Source: Ectocarpus siliculosus (Eukaryota > Sar > Phaeophyceae > Ectocarpales > Ectocarpaceae). Taken from it: a stretch of DNA of 64,000 nucleotides. Each line of letters begins with the position of its first letter. Within the stretch, counting starts at the first letter, position 1. The stretch covers positions 927,648 through 991,647 of the forward strand of contig FN649754.1 of assembly GCA_000310025.1 (NCBI GenBank). Reading direction: 5' to 3'. Shown piece by piece: positions 62,301-64,000 of this stretch. The translations under genes and the position numbers were made by a program. The notes beneath the pieces were generated by a model. The model saw only the letters and a program-made list of their open reading frames with translations, was not told the origin of the DNA and did not search any database.

Positions 62301-64000
62301 GTAACATCGACCGCGCTATGTATCCGGCTCACCAATGAAGGAAATGAAACAGCATATAGTCAGCTCTCAGTGCGGCTGAAATCAGAAAAGGGTTCCAAAG
62401 GCCATGATACTTGGACACCCCGTGAGCGGGCGTCGTGCGGGAGGCTAAACTACTCTACGGAATATAGGCTGACATACGGCGTGTAAGAGGCGCAGGGATG
62501 GCACCCCGCCTACAATAGATCGGCTTTCGACAATCATTTGCTCCAGACCCAAGGTGCACAGAAAGAGACACAGAAAGTGACCGGTAGATGCGTCGACGGA
62601 AAGGCCTCGATGGGAGATGTCCAAAAACATCATTCATTTCGGTGTTGACACAAGCTCGTTTGTGAAGTTATCGAGATTTGAAAATCGGTCTAGTGGGGGT
62701 GCCATCTCCCCGCCTCTTCCGCTATAGAAGTACCTTATACGACACAAGATAACACACCCCCTGGACCGATTTTCAAAGCCCGATCTCTCAACAGCAGAGT
62801 CACAGCGCCGAAAACGGTGGCGTTGAAACCGTCTGGTCGAGAGCTCTCCGAAAACGTATCGTTTCGTTCACGCATCATCTTCGCCGTGGCGTAGTCGAGC
62901 TTTGAAAATCGGTCCAGGGGGTGTGTTATCTTGTGTCGTACACGGTATGTGTGGTTTGACCTTTTTGTTGTTGGTGGTGGGTGGTGTCGTTCTGGTTACC
63001 GTGGGTCCTGTTTTGTCTCTTTTCTTTGTTTTCGATCCATTGTCAATACTAGAACATGTGCTTCGCGTCTCGAGCAGTGTAGGCTTGTCGGCACTTTTGA
63101 CCCCCTCCCCCATGTACAAACAGACCGAACCACAAACACTGCTACCCACAGAATTGCAACGTTTCTTTTGGTTCGTTGGGGTTCGCTGGGCTTGTCGAGT
63201 CTAAAACACGCCAGCTGAGCTTGTTGTTGTTGTTGTTTTTATTATTGTTGTCTTCACATTAAAAACCGCTCCGTTGTCTCTACCCAGTACCTTCTTCTGT
63301 CCGTACTAGTCAAACACCTGACGCAGTCGATTGCCGTGGTCACAGGCTAACTCACCCAAGAAAGGTATACACATTATATACAGAATAAAGTTGACATTGG
63401 GGTCCGCAAGTGAATTAATATCAACGACAGATATTCTAAAACCCTCCGCTCGCCTCTACATGCTCAGCTTTAATTCCTCAATATGTACTTCGAAAAATTA
63501 AAAAATCTGCTGGATACAGAGTTGACGTTCGCTGGCCTCTTTCAGTCAAATTTGTCAGCCGTATGAATTATTGTTTTGCGTCTTGGGATGATCTTGTTCC
63601 ACAGGAAGAGGTGGCGCAAACGGAGGCTAAGGCGAGGGAGGTGCAGGCCCTCAAGGAAGGGAAGCTAGAGAAGGACCTGAAGGAAGCTTCCGCCGCCCGC
63701 GAGAAGCTGTCCAAGGACCTGGTTCAGGCCACGAGCGAGATGACCAACAAGAAGAGCGCTCTTGAGGCCGAAGTCAAGGCCCTGGAGGTCGTCAAGAAGG
63801 TGGGTGTTTTTTACCTTAGGTGGCATGACGGAATATATCGCCCCCCCCCTGAAACTTTTCGCCGATTACCTCACGGCGCTTCGCGCTTGGTGATGTGAGA
63901 GCCTTGTCCGGTGAGAACCCGGCGTGCTCCGTCCCGGCTTTGTAAGGTCTAACGACTACGGCATGCACGACTATGAGTACACCCCCCCCCCCCACCCCCC
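59367..64000 (+). CDS. SMC2: SMC2, condensin core ATPase (N-terminal part, runs off the window)
   Basis: Exons: 59367-59638, 60746-60914, 61555-61686, 62024-62263, 63605-63799, continuing past 64000; phases agree throughout. SMC2 pairs with SMC4 in condensin to compact mitotic chromosomes. Visible: start [18 protein letters not shown], Walker [45 protein letters not shown], then [43 protein letters not shown] and the beginning of the long coiled coil ([15 protein letters not shown], then a Lys/Glu/Ala-rich heptad exon). These match SMC2 rather than other SMC subfamilies ([13 protein letters not shown] and [23 protein letters not shown]). About 272 codons are present of an expected 1,170 or so. 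The donor at 60914 is GC (CAG then GCGAGT). The start codon is the conserved SMC N-terminus. Confidence 0.96.
60499..60775 (+). repeat. Three-copy tandem duplication of the SMC2 exon 2 acceptor and exon start
   Basis: A pyrimidine tract plus GACAG acceptor followed by exon-like sequence occurs at 60501, 60618 and 60741 (spacing 117 and 123 bp). The last is the functional exon (CCCCATGGGGTACGAGGAG). The first (CCGCATGGGGTGTACGAGC, then LDEGTIT in frame where the real exon has FDEVTIT) and the second (TCCCGTGCGTTACGAGTAC) are decayed copies in intron 1. Confidence 0.85.
62303..62345. repeat. Single diverged unit of the 52-bp minisatellite
   Basis: ACATCGACCGCGCTATG followed by CCGGCTCACCAATGAAGG corresponds to the core of the unit at 10601-11270 with a short insertion. 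It lies in an SMC2 intron. Confidence 0.75.
62731..62947. mobile_element. TA-flanked inverted-repeat MITE, copy 4
   Basis: About 217 bp, ends TACCTTATACGACACAAG and CTTGTGTCGTACACGGTA, with the inner part in opposite orientation to copies 1 and 3. A terminal relic (ATTTGAAAATCGGTCTAG) lies just upstream at about 62672-62690. It is in an SMC2 intron. Confidence 0.9.
63205..63390. repeat. R3 dispersed repeat copy in an SMC2 intron
   Basis: GTT tract, CTTCACATTAAAAACCG, CCCAGTACCTTCTTCTGTCC, CGTGGTCACAGGCTAACTC and a tail GGTATACACATTATATAC, in the same order as 43437-43620. Confidence 0.75.
63878..64000. repeat. R2 dispersed repeat, inverted copy at the window edge
   Basis: Reverse complement of the copies at 11957-12830: CTCACGGCGCTTCGCGCTTG, then TCCGGTGAGAACCCGGCG, CGGCATGCACGACTA and a terminal C-run. 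It begins inside the SMC2 intron after 63799 and is cut by the end of the window. Confidence 0.85.

Overview
This is eukaryotic nuclear DNA, most likely from a brown alga or a close stramenopile relative. I infer this from intron-dense genes (6 to 18 short exons, intron phases consistent at almost every join), abundant CAA/CAG microsatellites, and a protein whose N-terminus is a heterokont-type bipartite plastid signal (signal peptide ending Ala-Asp-Ala, then Phe-Ser-Pro). There are no prokaryotic operons, ribosome binding sites or CRISPR arrays. Nearly all long uninterrupted reading frames are shadows of repeats or of GC-rich coding exons, so the genes below were rebuilt exon by exon from splice sites and reading phase.

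Layout. (1) 1688-14302, minus: a plastid-targeted ABC1/ADCK (ABC1K) atypical kinase, about 737 aa in 14 exons; its second intron carries a 13-copy 52-bp minisatellite. (2) 15729-23931, plus: a roughly 1,048-aa protein with N-terminal TPRs and a long disordered, Gln/Ser-rich remainder. It is divergently arranged with gene 1 across a 1.4-kb spacer. (3) 26171-39928, minus: a myosin motor with IQ motifs whose reading frame continues, through phase-compatible introns and without an intervening stop or start, into a complete short-chain dehydrogenase/reductase (SDR) domain lacking the catalytic Tyr-x-x-x-Lys. This myosin-SDR protein (about 1,180 aa) is the most novel item. (4) 42140-56691 or beyond, minus: the replication nuclease-helicase DNA2, split by a 100-N gap with poor flanking sequence. 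(5) 59367-end, plus: SMC2, the condensin ATPase, truncated by the window edge.

Repeats. A roughly 215-bp TA-flanked inverted-repeat element (MITE) occurs in four good copies plus relics. Two other dispersed families and many trinucleotide tracts fill introns and spacers. A recurring pattern is that short tandem arrays sit on or next to exon/intron boundaries: ABC1K donor, three myosin donors, one DNA2 acceptor and one DNA2 donor, and one SMC2 acceptor. In several of them decayed copies of exon ends lie inside the intron, which suggests introns growing by tandem duplication across splice sites.

The genes do not form one pathway. DNA2 and SMC2 are both chromosome-maintenance genes and are divergently placed; ABC1K acts in the plastid; myosin-SDR is presumably cytoskeletal.
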